Shown here: positions 15,436 to 24,035 of the stretch, one piece after another
How positions within the stretch are numbered: the stretch's first letter is position 1
Layout: every line of letters starts with the position of its first letter
Source of the DNA: Acidimicrobiia bacterium
GTDB lineage: Bacteria > Actinomycetota > Acidimicrobiia > Acidimicrobiales > AC-14
Assembly: GCA_023265025.1 (NCBI GenBank)
Contig: JAHFUP010000014.1
Span: 1 to 64,000 of the forward strand
Direction of reading: 5' to 3'
DNA length: 64,000 nt
The notes under the pieces: generated by a model
Databases searched by the model: none
The model's input: the letters and a program-made list of their open reading frames with translations, nothing else
What the model was told of the DNA's origin: nothing
Translations under genes and position numbers: made by a program

Positions 15436-16632
15436 TCAGTCCGGCAGGATCGGCACCGTCATCCCTTGACGCCGGCCGAGCTGGACGGCCCGGTTCACGG
15501 ACGAGTTGCCGAACCGCCGGCGGATGTCGTCGAGCGCGGCGTCGAGGTCGGCGCCGTTGGAGTGCTCGAAGGGCAGCGGGAGCTGGACGGCCCGGGCGTC
15601 GTCCAGGTTCCCGACGGCCATGCCGACCAGGGTGATGCCCTGTCGGGCGATGAGCGGCATGGCGCCGGCGAGGAGGTCGCGCACCGTCGCGAGGATGGGC
15701 CGGGTGTCGGCCGTGGCCCGGGGCAGGGTGCGCGACCGGGTCGCACGGGTGAAGTCGTCGAAGCGCAGCCGCAGGGTGATCGTGCGCCCGACCCGGCCGG
15801 CGGCCCGCATGCGGCGGGTGACCCGGTCGACCAGGCCCAGCACCACGGCGTCGAGCGACTCAGCCGACCGGCGGGAGCGCCCGAGCGCGCTCTGCGACCC
15901 GATCGAACGGCGCCGGCGGCCCACCACCACCGGCCGGGGGTCGCGGTTGTGGGCCAGGGCGTGCAGGTGGTGACCCGACGCCGGACCGAGCATCGAGACC
16001 AGGGCCGCCTCGGGTAGGGACGCCACGTCGCCCACGGTGGCGATGCCCCGCGCTCGGAGCTTTTCCGACGTCACCCGGCCCACGCCCCACAGCCGCTCCA
16101 CGGCCAGCGGATGCAGGAACTCGAGCTCGCCGTCGGGCGGCACGACCAGGAGGCCGTCGGGCTTGGCGACGCCGCTGGCCACCTTGGCCAGGAACTTGGT
16201 CCGCGCCACGCCCACCGTGATCCGCAGGCCGACCCGGGCCAACACCTCCCGCCGGAGCCGGGCGGCGATGTCCGCCGGCGGCCCCGACACCCGCCGCAGC
16301 CCGCCGACGTCGAGAAACGCCTCGTCGATCGACAGCCCCTCGACCAGCGGACTGGTGTCGTCGAAGACGCTGAACACCGCCTTGCTGGCCTCGGAGTAGG
16401 CCGAGATGCGGGCGGGGACGACGACCGCCTGCGGGCAGAGGCGGCGGGCCTGGGTGACGCCCATGGCCGTGCGCACCCCGTACGCCTTGGCCTCGTAGCT
16501 GGCGGCCAGGACCACGCCGGGCCCGACGATCACCGGACGGCCGCGCAGCTTCGGGTCGTCGCGCTGCTCGACCGACGCGTAGAACGCATCGAGGTCGGCG
16601 TGGAGGATGGTGGCCTGGCCTGGCACGAACAC
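15436..16632 (-). CDS. dinB: DNA polymerase IV (Y family)
   Basis: 398 residues. ILHADLDAFYASVEQRDDP carries the first catalytic Asp, GLSIDEAFLDV the Asp-Glu pair, followed by the little-finger region. Length and motifs fit translesion polymerase IV, which copies past damaged bases. I chose the GTG at 16632; a GTG at 16626 is also possible. A LexA box overlaps the start, so the gene should be induced by DNA damage. Confidence 0.92.
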   Translation of the reverse strand: MFVPGQATILHADLDAFYASVEQRDDPKLRGRPVIVGPGVVLAASYEAKAYGVRTAMGVTQARRLCPQAVVVPARISAYSEASKAVFSVFDDTSPLVEGLSIDEAFLDVGGLRRVSGPPADIAARLRREVLARVGLRITVGVARTKFLAKVASGVAKPDGLLVVPPDGELEFLHPLAVERLWGVGRVTSEKLRARGIATVGDVASLPEAALVSMLGPASGHHLHALAHNRDPRPVVVGRRRRSIGSQSALGRSRRSAESLDAVVLGLVDRVTRRMRAAGRVGRTITLRLRFDDFTRATRSRTLPRATADTRPILATVRDLLAGAMPLIARQGITLVGMAVGNLDDARAVQLPLPFEHSNGADLDAALDDIRRRFGNSSVNRAVQLGRRQGMTVPILPD

Positions 16633-16639
16633 ATGTTCG
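16626..16639. promoter_or_regulatory. LexA (SOS) box at dinB
   Basis: CGAAC-ACAT-GTTCG, a perfect match to the actinobacterial LexA consensus CGAAC-N4-GTTCG. It sits directly over the GTG start candidates of the polymerase gene. Confidence 0.85.
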
Positions 16640-16657
16640 CACACGGGTGCGACACTG

Positions 16658-17386
16658 CTATCCGAGGTGGTGCTCGCGGAGTGTGGACGGCCGGCGGTCC
16701 ACGATGCGCTGGGCGATCTCCCGCAGCTTGACGTTCTCCCGTTGTGAGGCCTGGCGCAGCAAGCCGAAGGCATCCTCGGCGGTGAGCTCCGGCGACCGGG
16801 CCATGAGGATGCCTTTGGCCTGCTCGATCACCGCCCGGCTCCTCATCGCCTCGCTCAGCTGCTCGCTGAGCTGGGCCGCCTCCCAGTACGCGCTGGCGTT
16901 GGCCAGGACGATCGACGCCGCCGCGGCCAGGTCGACACCAATGGCCTCGTCGGCGTCGGCGAAGCCGTGGGGCACCCGGGCATAGAGGTTCAGGGCGCCC
17001 AGCCCCTGGTCAGCCGCGACCAGGGGGAGGGAAAGGCTGCTCTCGATCCCGTGAGCCTGCGCCGCCCTGGCGAACTCGGGGTATCTGGTCGTGGCTTGCT
17101 CGGCCATCGTGTCAAGGCGCACGACGCGCGTCTCGCGCCAGCTGTCCAAGCAGGGGCCCCGTCCGGATTCGTACTGGGCGATGTCGATCTCAGGGGCGTC
17201 GGGGTCGGTGAAGACGCTGGTCCGCGGCTTGCCGTCCTCGGCCAGCATCGTGATCCCGGCCATGGCCGCCGCCGGCATCGCCTCCGTCGTGATCTCACTC
17301 ACGCGCAAGAGGGTGTCGCCCAGCGAGGTCTTGGCGACCAGAAAACTCGACAGCGCACGCAAAGCCTGCGCCCGGGCGTCGGACAT
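16658..17386 (-). CDS. GAF-ANTAR regulator
   Basis: 242 residues. Residues 10-165 form a GAF sensor domain (DTLLRVSEITTEAMP, SGRGPCLDSWRE, ESSLSLPLV), the rest an ANTAR RNA-binding domain (RAVIEQAKGILMAR and FGLLRQASQRENVKLREIA). ANTAR proteins bind paired hairpins in mRNA leaders and prevent termination. Target hairpins are not obvious next to it. A ribosome site GAGGGGAG precedes the ATG. GAF-ANTAR single proteins are typical of actinobacteria. Confidence 0.92.
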   Translation of the reverse strand: MSDARAQALRALSSFLVAKTSLGDTLLRVSEITTEAMPAAAMAGITMLAEDGKPRTSVFTDPDAPEIDIAQYESGRGPCLDSWRETRVVRLDTMAEQATTRYPEFARAAQAHGIESSLSLPLVAADQGLGALNLYARVPHGFADADEAIGVDLAAAASIVLANASAYWEAAQLSEQLSEAMRSRAVIEQAKGILMARSPELTAEDAFGLLRQASQRENVKLREIAQRIVDRRPSTLREHHLG

Positions 17387-17489
17387 TGGAAAAGGCTCCC
17401 CTCGTCGGGTGGAGCCATCCCTTGTCTCTGAAGGACGACAGTTCCCAGTCTACCGACCCTGACGTGGCACCCCTCGGTGAGGGCCCGCG

Positions 17490-17966
17490 TCAGCCCGCGT
17501 AAAGCGCGGCCCGCCACCCGCCGGTGAGAGGGATCGTGGAGAGCAGCCGGGCCGCCCGGAGCAGCCAGTCCAGGGCTTCGCCGGCGCCGACCTCAGGCGG
17601 CACGGCCACGACCAGCCCTTTGCGGACGTGGTCCTGGACGACAGGCCATCCTTCGGGGACCGGGTGCCCGAGCTGGGCCAGCAGCGACTTGGCCCTGGAC
17701 CCCGCCGGGTGCTGGAGACCGAGCATCGCCGGCTCGCGCCGGCCCCGGCGGGTCACGGTCCCCGGCGTCCAGGTGCCCAGGGGCACGACCGGCCCCCGGC
17801 CTGAGAGGAAGGAGAAAGCGCCCCTGTCCGGCGGGACGTCGTCGACGTTGACCGCCGGCTCGAAGTTCACCCACCCCTTGCCCGCCTCCGCCATGGCCGC
17901 CATGGTCCGCACGACGTCCTGGGCGTCCTCCGGCCGGAACTCGACGTATCGCGGCTCGATCGTCAT
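17490..17966 (-). CDS. Conserved protein of unknown function
   Basis: 158 residues, soluble, beginning MTIEPRYVEFRPEDAQDVV and ending WLLRAARLLSTIPLTGGWRA. Composition and length look like a real actinobacterial protein, and the ORF is flanked by non-coding DNA. No catalytic motif or known family recognised. Confidence 0.65.
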   Translation of the reverse strand: MTIEPRYVEFRPEDAQDVVRTMAAMAEAGKGWVNFEPAVNVDDVPPDRGAFSFLSGRGPVVPLGTWTPGTVTRRGRREPAMLGLQHPAGSRAKSLLAQLGHPVPEGWPVVQDHVRKGLVVAVPPEVGAGEALDWLLRAARLLSTIPLTGGWRAALYAG

Positions 17967-18172
17967 GGTTCTCGTACGCTCTCAGTAGAGCCCAAATGCA
18001 AATCTCCAGTTCAGCGGGGGTGCGCTACGCGTAGACACAAGACGCATCTACTCTCACGCTCGGTATAGCTTGGACATTCCTATTGCAGCGTTTCCGCCGT
18101 TCTGGTTGGATGAGGCCTAACGAGCGGGGCGCCAGGCGCCCCCCTACAACGAGAAAAGGTGGGCAACCTGCA

Positions 18173-18766
18173 ATGAACCTCCGCAAGAAGGTCACGACCG
18201 TATTCGGTGCAGCGGCTGCTGCGTCCGTCATCGCTGGCGCAGCGGCTTTCGCCTGCACCAACCTGGCCACCCTCAACCTGTCCAGCACCGCTGGCAAGGC
18301 TGGCGACTCCGTCACCGTCACCGGCTCCTCGTTCCGGGTGAACTCGGCCAACGTGGCCTCCTCCGACCCCGTCGTCCTGCGTTGGAACGGCACTGAGGGC
18401 ACCCAGCTCGCCAGCGTCGTCCCCGACAAGGCCGGCAACATCTCCGCGACGTTCGCCATCCCCGAGGGCCAGCCCGGCTACTACGTGATCGTGGCCACCC
18501 AGAAGGACGCCAAGGGCGTTGACGCCTACGGCACCCCGGCCCGTGCTTCCTTCCAGATCCTCGGCGCCAACGGCCAGTCCGTTGTCACCCCGGCCGTTTC
18601 CTCCGCTGGTAGCACGGTTGCTTCCTCGCCGTCCTCCTCGGGCATCATCGCCCTGACCGTCGGCCTCGGCGCCCTCGGCCTGGCCCTGTTCGGCGCTGGC
18701 TTCGTGGCCTTCGTCCGTCAGGCCCGCCGCCGTGACGTCCCCGTCACCGCTTCGGTGCGCAAGTAA
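18173..18766 (+). CDS. Secreted, C-terminally anchored Ig-like protein
   Basis: 197 residues from the ATG at 18173, which has AGGTGG upstream. A signal peptide (KKVTTVFGAAAAASVIAGAA) precedes a domain of about 100 residues with GKAGDSVTVTGSSFRVNSA and a hydrophobic strand pattern as in IPT/TIG or other Ig-like folds. After a Ser/Val linker, residues 160-185 form a membrane helix followed by RQARRR, so the protein is held in the membrane with the Ig-like part outside. Codon use is strongly biased to C-ending codons, suggesting high expression. Role unknown. Confidence 0.75.
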   Translation: MNLRKKVTTVFGAAAAASVIAGAAAFACTNLATLNLSSTAGKAGDSVTVTGSSFRVNSANVASSDPVVLRWNGTEGTQLASVVPDKAGNISATFAIPEGQPGYYVIVATQKDAKGVDAYGTPARASFQILGANGQSVVTPAVSSAGSTVASSPSSSGIIALTVGLGALGLALFGAGFVAFVRQARRRDVPVTASVRK

Positions 18767-18774
18767 CACTCAGT

Positions 18775-18814
18775 AGCTAGAAGCAGTCTGCAGCTAGAAG
18801 CAGTCCGTAGCTAG
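18775..18814. repeat. Short tandem repeat after the Ig-like gene
   Basis: AGCTAGAAGCAGTCTGC (18775-18791) is followed directly by AGCTAGAAGCAGTCCGT (18792-18808, 15 of 17 identical) and a partial third AGCTAG. It starts 8 bases after the stop codon. Confidence 0.7.
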
Positions 18815-18830
18815 CAACACCGGTTCCGAC

Positions 18831-18858
18831 CTCTGCCGGGCCTTCGGGCCCGGCAGAG
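18831..18858 (+). terminator. Hairpin terminator with TTCG loop
   Basis: CTCTGCCGGGCC-TTCG-GGCCCGGCAGAG, a perfect 12 base-pair stem with a very stable tetraloop, 65 bases after the Ig-like gene. No T-run follows, as is usual in high-GC actinomycetes. Confidence 0.8.
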
Positions 18859-18893
18859 TCGCGTCCGGGCCCGGGCTCGATCGGCGCCCCCTC

Positions 18894-18941
18894 GATCTGG
18901 CTGCAGTTGACCGCGTCTGTGCGGGGAACTGCAGCCAGATC
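18894..18941. terminator. Inverted repeat at the 3' end of mshC-like gene
   Basis: GATCTGGCTGCAGTT and its exact reverse complement, 15 bases each with an 18-base loop, ending 6 bases from the stop codon of the gene on the minus strand. Probably its terminator; together with 18831-18858 it insulates convergent genes. Confidence 0.65.
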
Positions 18942-18946
18942 GCTGG

Positions 18947-20050
18947 TTAGAACAGTCCGAGGAGGGCGCCGACGGCGCGGAGGGTGTGGCCGCCGGCCTC
19001 CTCGGCGATGTCGAGGGCCCGGGGCACGTCGAGGTCGTCCAGCAGGGCGTCGACCGCGGCCTGCTCGGCGCCGGCGTCGGCGGCCGACGTGCCCGCCCGG
19101 GACCACAGCCGGTCGAGGCGGGCGGCGGCGTCGGCCAGGGCGCCGGCGCTGTAGTCCCACGAGGCGGCCCAGGGGCGGTCGATCAGGAGCAGGCGGATCG
19201 CGCCCGCCGGCCAGTTGTCCTCCAGCAGGTCGTGGACGAGCACCAGGTTGCCGGTCGACTTGGCCATCTTCTCGCCGCCGACGGTGACGGTGCCGGCGTG
19301 GAGCCAGGACCGGGCGAAGGGGCGGACGCCGGTGGCGTCCTCGGCCTGGGCCGCCTCGAAGGCGTGGTGGGGGAAGGCGAGGTCGGCCCCGCCGCCGTGC
19401 ACATCGATGCCGGGGCCGAGGGTGGCCAGGGCCATGGCCGCGCACTCCGAGTGCCAGCCCGGGCGCCCCGGGCCCCACGGGCTGGGCCACGCCGGCTCGC
19501 CCTCGGCCGACCGCTGCCACACCGGCGAGTCCAGCGGATCGTCCTTGCCGGCGTCGGTCGCATGCCGTCCGCCGTGCTCGGCCAGCAGCGCCAGCGCCGC
19601 ATCACGGTCCAGGCCGGCCCGCTCGGCGACCGGCGCCCCCCGCTGGTAGACCGCTCCCCCCCGCTCGTAGGCCACGCCGGCGGCCAGCAGGGCCTCGGCC
19701 AGGGCGATGACCTCGTCGATGTAGACGTGGGCCTGCGGCTCGTAGGTCGGGTGGCCGACGCGGAGGACGCGCATGTCCTCCTCGAACCGGTAGGTCTGGC
19801 GGGTGGCCAGGGTGCGCCAGTCGGCGTTCTGCCGGCGGGCCTGGTCGAACATGTCGTCGTCGACGTCGGTGATGTTCCGGCACACCTCGACCTCGACGCC
19901 GGTGTGGCGGAGCACACGGGCCAGCACGTCGATCCACACGAAGGTGGAGGCGTGGCCGAGGTGGGTCGTCCCGTACGGCGTGATGCCGCATACGTAGATG
20001 CGGGCGGTGCCGATGACCGGGACGGGCCGGCCGTTGAGGCGCAGGGTCAT
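18947..20050 (-). CDS. mshC: Cysteine:glucosaminyl-inositol ligase-like (MshC), CysS family
   Basis: 367 residues from the ATG at 20050. YVCGITPYGTTHLGHAS is the HIGH-type nucleotide motif in the form seen in MshC (GITPY, THLGHA) rather than in cysteinyl-tRNA synthetase (GPTVY, HIGNAR). GWHSECAAMA holds zinc ligands and GEKMAKSTGNL is the KMSKS loop. MshC joins cysteine to glucosaminyl-inositol in mycothiol synthesis. The protein is about 40 residues shorter than mycobacterial MshC, mainly at the N-terminus, and lacks the tRNA-binding tail of CysS. I am confident of the family and fairly confident of MshC over CysS. Confidence 0.8.
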   Translation of the reverse strand: MTLRLNGRPVPVIGTARIYVCGITPYGTTHLGHASTFVWIDVLARVLRHTGVEVEVCRNITDVDDDMFDQARRQNADWRTLATRQTYRFEEDMRVLRVGHPTYEPQAHVYIDEVIALAEALLAAGVAYERGGAVYQRGAPVAERAGLDRDAALALLAEHGGRHATDAGKDDPLDSPVWQRSAEGEPAWPSPWGPGRPGWHSECAAMALATLGPGIDVHGGGADLAFPHHAFEAAQAEDATGVRPFARSWLHAGTVTVGGEKMAKSTGNLVLVHDLLEDNWPAGAIRLLLIDRPWAASWDYSAGALADAAARLDRLWSRAGTSAADAGAEQAAVDALLDDLDVPRALDIAEEAGGHTLRAVGALLGLF

Positions 20051-20122
20051 GGGCGGAGCGTAGGCCGTCGCTCCCCGGCCGGGCCCCGGTAGAGTCTGCT
20101 CGGTCGACGAGAACGAGGCCGC

Positions 20123-23100
20123 GTGACACCCAACGACGACCGGGCCGGACCCCACCGGCGGGTACGCGTCCGGCTGTTGGGCCCGCTCCGGGTCTACGTC
20201 GACGGGGCGAGGATCGACGACCCTCCGGCCGGCCGCGCCGCCAGCCTGCTGGCCCTTCTGGCGATCGACGCCGGCCACCTGATCCCCCTCGACCGCGTCA
20301 TCGACGACCTATGGCCCGCCGGCCCGCCGGCCAAGGCGAGGGAGAACGTGGCGTCGCTGGCCAGCCGATTGCGCCGGGTCGTGGGCCGTGACCGTATCGA
20401 GGGCAGCACCGCCGGCTACCGGCTCGTCGCGGGCGACGGCCTGTCGACTGATCTCGGCGACGCGGAGTCGGCGGTGGCCGACGCCGAAGCCCACCTGGCG
20501 ACGGGCGCCCTGGCGTCGGCCTGCGCCGCCGCCCGCCAGGCGCTCCAGCTCCTCGATGCCGGCGACCTCCTGGAGGACGACCCCTACGCCCAATGGCTCG
20601 AGGCGCCCCGCCGGCGGGTCGAGGGCCTCAGGCGGCGAGCCCGCCGCGGCCTCTGGACGGCGGCGCTGGCCCTGGAGGACCCCCGCTCGGCGGTCGAGGC
20701 GGCCACCGCCGCGGTCGAGAGCGACCCCTTCGACGAGGAGGCGTACCGGGCGCTCATGCGGGCCGACCACCGCCTCGGCGACCGGGGTGCGGCGCTGCTC
20801 GCCTTCAAGCGCCTCGATCAAGGCCTCCGCGAGGAGCTGGGCGCCGGCCCCACCCGCGAGACCGTCGCCCTCTACGAAGCCATCGTCGCCGGGCGGCCCG
20901 AGCCCGACCCCGCCGCCGGCTACGACCCGCTCGGCGCCGGCCACGGGCCCCGCCCCGCCCCCCTGGTCGGCCGCGCCGCCGAGCTGGCCGTCCTGCGCAG
21001 CGCATGGAACGACGCCGTCGCCGGGCGGGCCTCGATGGTGTTCCTTTGCGGCCCCGCCGGGTCGGGCAAGTCGCGACTGGCCGCCGAGCTCGTCGCCGTG
21101 GCCGAGGACACCGGCGGGACGGCCATGCGGGCCCGCTGCAACGAGGCCGAGCGCTCGCTGTTCCTCCAACCCATCCTCGAGGCGCTGCGGGGCTACCTGG
21201 AGCCGGCGCCGGCCGGCGTGGTCGACGACCTCGTCGGCAGTTGGGCCGGCACCATCGCGGAGCTGCTGCCCAGTCTGCGGGCGGACCTGGGCGACGTCGA
21301 CTACGAACGCACCGGCCCCGAGCTGGAGCACCGCCGGTCGCTGGAGGCGGTGACCGAGGTCGTCGCCCGCATGGCCCAGCGCCGGCCGACCGTGCTGGTG
21401 CTCGAGGATCTGGAGCACGCCGGCGCATCCACCTTGGAGGCCCTGCGGTTCATGGCCGGCCGCCTCCGGGCTGAGCGCCTGCTGATCGTCGTGACCGTGC
21501 GGCCCGAGGAGGGTCGGGAGGCCATCGAGACGCTGGAGCACGCCGGCCGTGAGATACGCCTCAGCCCGTTCACCGAGACGGAGGTCGAGCAGCTGGCCAT
21601 GGCCATGGGCACGCCTCGGCTGGGTCGCCCCGTCCACCAGCTCACCGGCGGCGACGTGCTGTTCTCCGTCGAGGCGCTCCGGCTGGCGGCGGCGACCGAC
21701 CGGGCCGCCGACGCCCTCCAGGTGGCCCGCTCGCTGGCCGAGGTCGTGACCGAGCGGGTGCGCAACGCCGGCGCCGACGTGGAGGAGTTCCTGCGCATGG
21801 CCGCGGTGGTGGGCGACGCCTTCGACCTCGACCTGGTCGGCCGGGTCCAGGGCACCGACCCCGAACGGGCGGCCCGGCTGGCCGAGCGGGCGCTCGACGC
21901 CGGCCTGCTGACGTCGAGGGACCACGAGCTGGCCTTCGCCAACCGGGTCATCCACGAGGTCCTCTACGACAGCACGCCGCCGGCGGTGCGGGTCAGCCGC
22001 CACCGCCGCATCGCCGAGCTGGTGGCCGACCGGCCGGAGACCGCCGCCGCCCACCACGAAGCAGCCGGCGACTGGGCCGCCGCCTGCCGGGCCTGGGCGG
22101 TGGCCGCCGAGGGGGCCCAGCGCCGCTTCGCCAATCGCGACGCCGAGCGCCTGCTCACCGCCGCGGTCACCGGCGCCGAGCGGGCCGGCGACGAGGCGAC
22201 GCTGGCGGCGACCTCTCTGCGCCGGGGCCAGGTCCGCGAGGAGCTGGGCGACTACGCCGGCGCCCGGGCCGACCACCAGCGGGCCCTCGCCGTGGCCCGG
22301 GCCCTGGGTGACGGCCGGCTCGAAGCTCTGGCCCTCGAACGCCTGGGCTGGACCGCCTACTACGGCCGCGACGTCGAGCAGGCTGTCGACCTGGCCGAGC
22401 AGGCGACCGCCCTGGCCGAAGCGGCCGCCGCCGCGCCCGGCGCCAGGCCCAGCGCGCTGGTGCTCGTCGGTCGGGTCCGGCACTGGGCCGGCGACATGAC
22501 GGGCGCGGCGGCGGCCTACGGCGAGGCCATGGCCGGCGGGGCCGAGCCGGCGACGGTGGCGTCGGCCCTCAGCTGCCTCGGCGCGCTGCTGGAGCACGGC
22601 GACCGCTTCGACGAGGCCCGCGACGTCCTGACCCGGGCCATGACCCAGTGCCAGGAGACGGGCTCGTTCCGGGCCCTGCTCCGCACGCTGTTCTTCGCCG
22701 GCCTGGCCCGGGCCAACCTCGGCGACATGGTGGGCGCCCTCCGGGTGTTGGAGCGCAAGCTGGCGCTGCTCGACCGCTACGAGGTCCGCTTCTACCGGGC
22801 CCGCACCAACACCACCCTGTCCTGGGTGTGGCGGGAGCTCGGGGACCTCGGCCGGGCCGAGGACCTGGCCCACACCGCGATCGAGCAGTCGCGCGAGGTC
22901 TCAAGCGGCTCACTGCAGACCGAGCAGGAGCTCCACGCCCTGCTGGCCGCGGCTGAGTGCCGGCTCCTCGCCGGCGACCCGGCCACGGCCGCCACGCACA
23001 TCGGGGAAGCCGAGGCGCTGCTGCGGACGTGGATGCCGTTCCGCTGGCGGGCCGAGCTGCGACTGGTCGACGTGGCCGGCCGCCTGGAGCCCGAGCGGGC

Positions 23101-23350
23101 CGAGCACCTCCTCGACATGGCCCGCCAACGCGGGTCGGCAAAGTACGAGGCACTGGCCCTCGGCCGCCTCCGCCGGCACGAGGAGGCGGCGACTGTCGCC
23201 GAACGCACCGGCTCCCCGCTCCTGCTGGCCGAGGTGGCACCGGCCGCCGAGGCTCGGGCCGCCCTCCAGCAGATTGCCGCCTCACTCCCCCGCGAGATGC
23301 GATCCCGCTTCGCCATGCACGGCCGCTTGACGGCGCCCCTGCGCAGCTAA
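20123..23350 (+). CDS. Large BTAD / AAA ATPase / TPR transcriptional regulator
   Basis: 1075 residues. The N-terminal 100 residues form a winged-helix (VRLLGPLRVYVDGARIDDPP, ENVASLASRLRRVVG), followed by a bacterial transcriptional activation domain with TPR-like helices to about 255. An ATPase domain has GPAGSGKSR (Walker A, near residue 310) and TVLVLEDLEHAG (Walker B). The rest to the end is helical repeat with YAGARADHQRALAVA-type units. This is the AfsR/SARP or large ATP-binding regulator design. It starts with GTG, divergent from the MshC-like gene with 72 bases between, and may control neighbours; targets are unknown. Confidence 0.88.
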   Translation: MTPNDDRAGPHRRVRVRLLGPLRVYVDGARIDDPPAGRAASLLALLAIDAGHLIPLDRVIDDLWPAGPPAKARENVASLASRLRRVVGRDRIEGSTAGYRLVAGDGLSTDLGDAESAVADAEAHLATGALASACAAARQALQLLDAGDLLEDDPYAQWLEAPRRRVEGLRRRARRGLWTAALALEDPRSAVEAATAAVESDPFDEEAYRALMRADHRLGDRGAALLAFKRLDQGLREELGAGPTRETVALYEAIVAGRPEPDPAAGYDPLGAGHGPRPAPLVGRAAELAVLRSAWNDAVAGRASMVFLCGPAGSGKSRLAAELVAVAEDTGGTAMRARCNEAERSLFLQPILEALRGYLEPAPAGVVDDLVGSWAGTIAELLPSLRADLGDVDYERTGPELEHRRSLEAVTEVVARMAQRRPTVLVLEDLEHAGASTLEALRFMAGRLRAERLLIVVTVRPEEGREAIETLEHAGREIRLSPFTETEVEQLAMAMGTPRLGRPVHQLTGGDVLFSVEALRLAAATDRAADALQVARSLAEVVTERVRNAGADVEEFLRMAAVVGDAFDLDLVGRVQGTDPERAARLAERALDAGLLTSRDHELAFANRVIHEVLYDSTPPAVRVSRHRRIAELVADRPETAAAHHEAAGDWAAACRAWAVAAEGAQRRFANRDAERLLTAAVTGAERAGDEATLAATSLRRGQVREELGDYAGARADHQRALAVARALGDGRLEALALERLGWTAYYGRDVEQAVDLAEQATALAEAAAAAPGARPSALVLVGRVRHWAGDMTGAAAAYGEAMAGGAEPATVASALSCLGALLEHGDRFDEARDVLTRAMTQCQETGSFRALLRTLFFAGLARANLGDMVGALRVLERKLALLDRYEVRFYRARTNTTLSWVWRELGDLGRAEDLAHTAIEQSREVSSGSLQTEQELHALLAAAECRLLAGDPATAATHIGEAEALLRTWMPFRWRAELRLVDVAGRLEPERAEHLLDMARQRGSAKYEALALGRLRRHEEAATVAERTGSPLLLAEVAPAAEARAALQQIAASLPREMRSRFAMHGRLTAPLRS

Positions 23351-23940
23351 AGCGGGCGCAGCCGCACCCACAGGGCCCGTGCCGGGTCCCGCCCATCGTT
23401 CTGCCAGCGGTGGGGCCGGTCGGTGCGGAAGTGGAGGGCGTCGCCCGGCCCGACCCGGTACGCCAGCCCGTCGACCTCGAAGTCGAGGGCGCCGTCGAGC
23501 ACGAAGACCAGCTCCTCCCCTTGGCGCTGGACCACGCCGGCCCCCGTGCCGGCGCCGGGCGCCACCGTGGTCATCTCGCCGTCGAGGAAGAACCGGGCGT
23601 AGGACCCCGAGATGGACCGGCACTCCACGCCGCTGTAGGGCGTGTACGCCGCACCCCGGTCGGGGGCGGCGGTGAAGGCGACCGGGCCGGCGCCGTCGGC
23701 CTCCTCGTCCACGAAGTAGCCCACCGGGCGGTCGAAGGCGTCGGCCAGCTTGAGCAGCGTGGTGATGGTGGGCACCATCCCGTTGCGCTCGATCTTGTGG
23801 ATGGCGGCGGCCGACACGCCGGCCCGCTCGGCCAGCTGCTGCAACGACAGGCTCTGCTGCAGCCGCAGCTCCCGGAGCCGGGGACCGATGGAGCTGACGA
23901 TCCGATCCACTGCTGTCTCAGCGGGGGCGAGGTCGGTCAT
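23347..23940 (-). CDS. XRE-family regulator with C-terminal cupin domain
   Basis: 197 residues. Residues 18-75 are a helix-turn-helix (LRELRLQQSLSLQQLAERAG, VSAAAIHKIERNG), residues 115-195 a cupin barrel (GEELVFVLDGALDFEVDG, FRTDRPHRWQN). Such regulators sense a small ligand and control a nearby amine, amino-acid or nitrile pathway. The gene faces the flavoprotein/nitrile hydratase operon across a 95-base AT-rich gap, so it is the probable regulator of that operon. Its stop overlaps the end of the BTAD gene by 4 bases. AAGGAG lies 11 bases before the ATG. Confidence 0.9.
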   Translation of the reverse strand: MTDLAPAETAVDRIVSSIGPRLRELRLQQSLSLQQLAERAGVSAAAIHKIERNGMVPTITTLLKLADAFDRPVGYFVDEEADGAGPVAFTAAPDRGAAYTPYSGVECRSISGSYARFFLDGEMTTVAPGAGTGAGVVQRQGEELVFVLDGALDFEVDGLAYRVGPGDALHFRTDRPHRWQNDGRDPARALWVRLRPL

Positions 23941-23955
23941 TTCGGGTGCGTCTCC

Positions 23956-24004
23956 TTGACAAGCAGTCGAATCGATATTCAGTATAGTAAACGGACGTAC
24001 ATCT
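23956..24004. promoter_or_regulatory. Divergent promoter/operator of the nitrile hydratase operon
   Basis: AT-rich island with TTGACA at 23956-23961 and TATAGT at 23983-23988 on the plus strand (21 bases apart, too long for a normal promoter) and TATACT on the minus strand overlapping the latter. ACTATACTGAAT (minus strand, 23977-23988) recurs with one change upstream of the carbamate kinase gene. Confidence 0.5.
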
Positions 24005-24035
24005 ATCGTCCATGCCCTGGGAGGCGGTGGTCACG

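Noticed and set aside
18947-20050. Calling the CysS-like gene a cysteinyl-tRNA synthetase
   Set aside because: The N-terminal motif has the GITPY and HLGHA form of MshC, and the tRNA-binding C-terminus is absent.
20309-22873. 854-codon open frame on the minus strand
   Set aside because: It is an antisense shadow of the large BTAD regulator, caused by GC-rich third positions; no motif is present.
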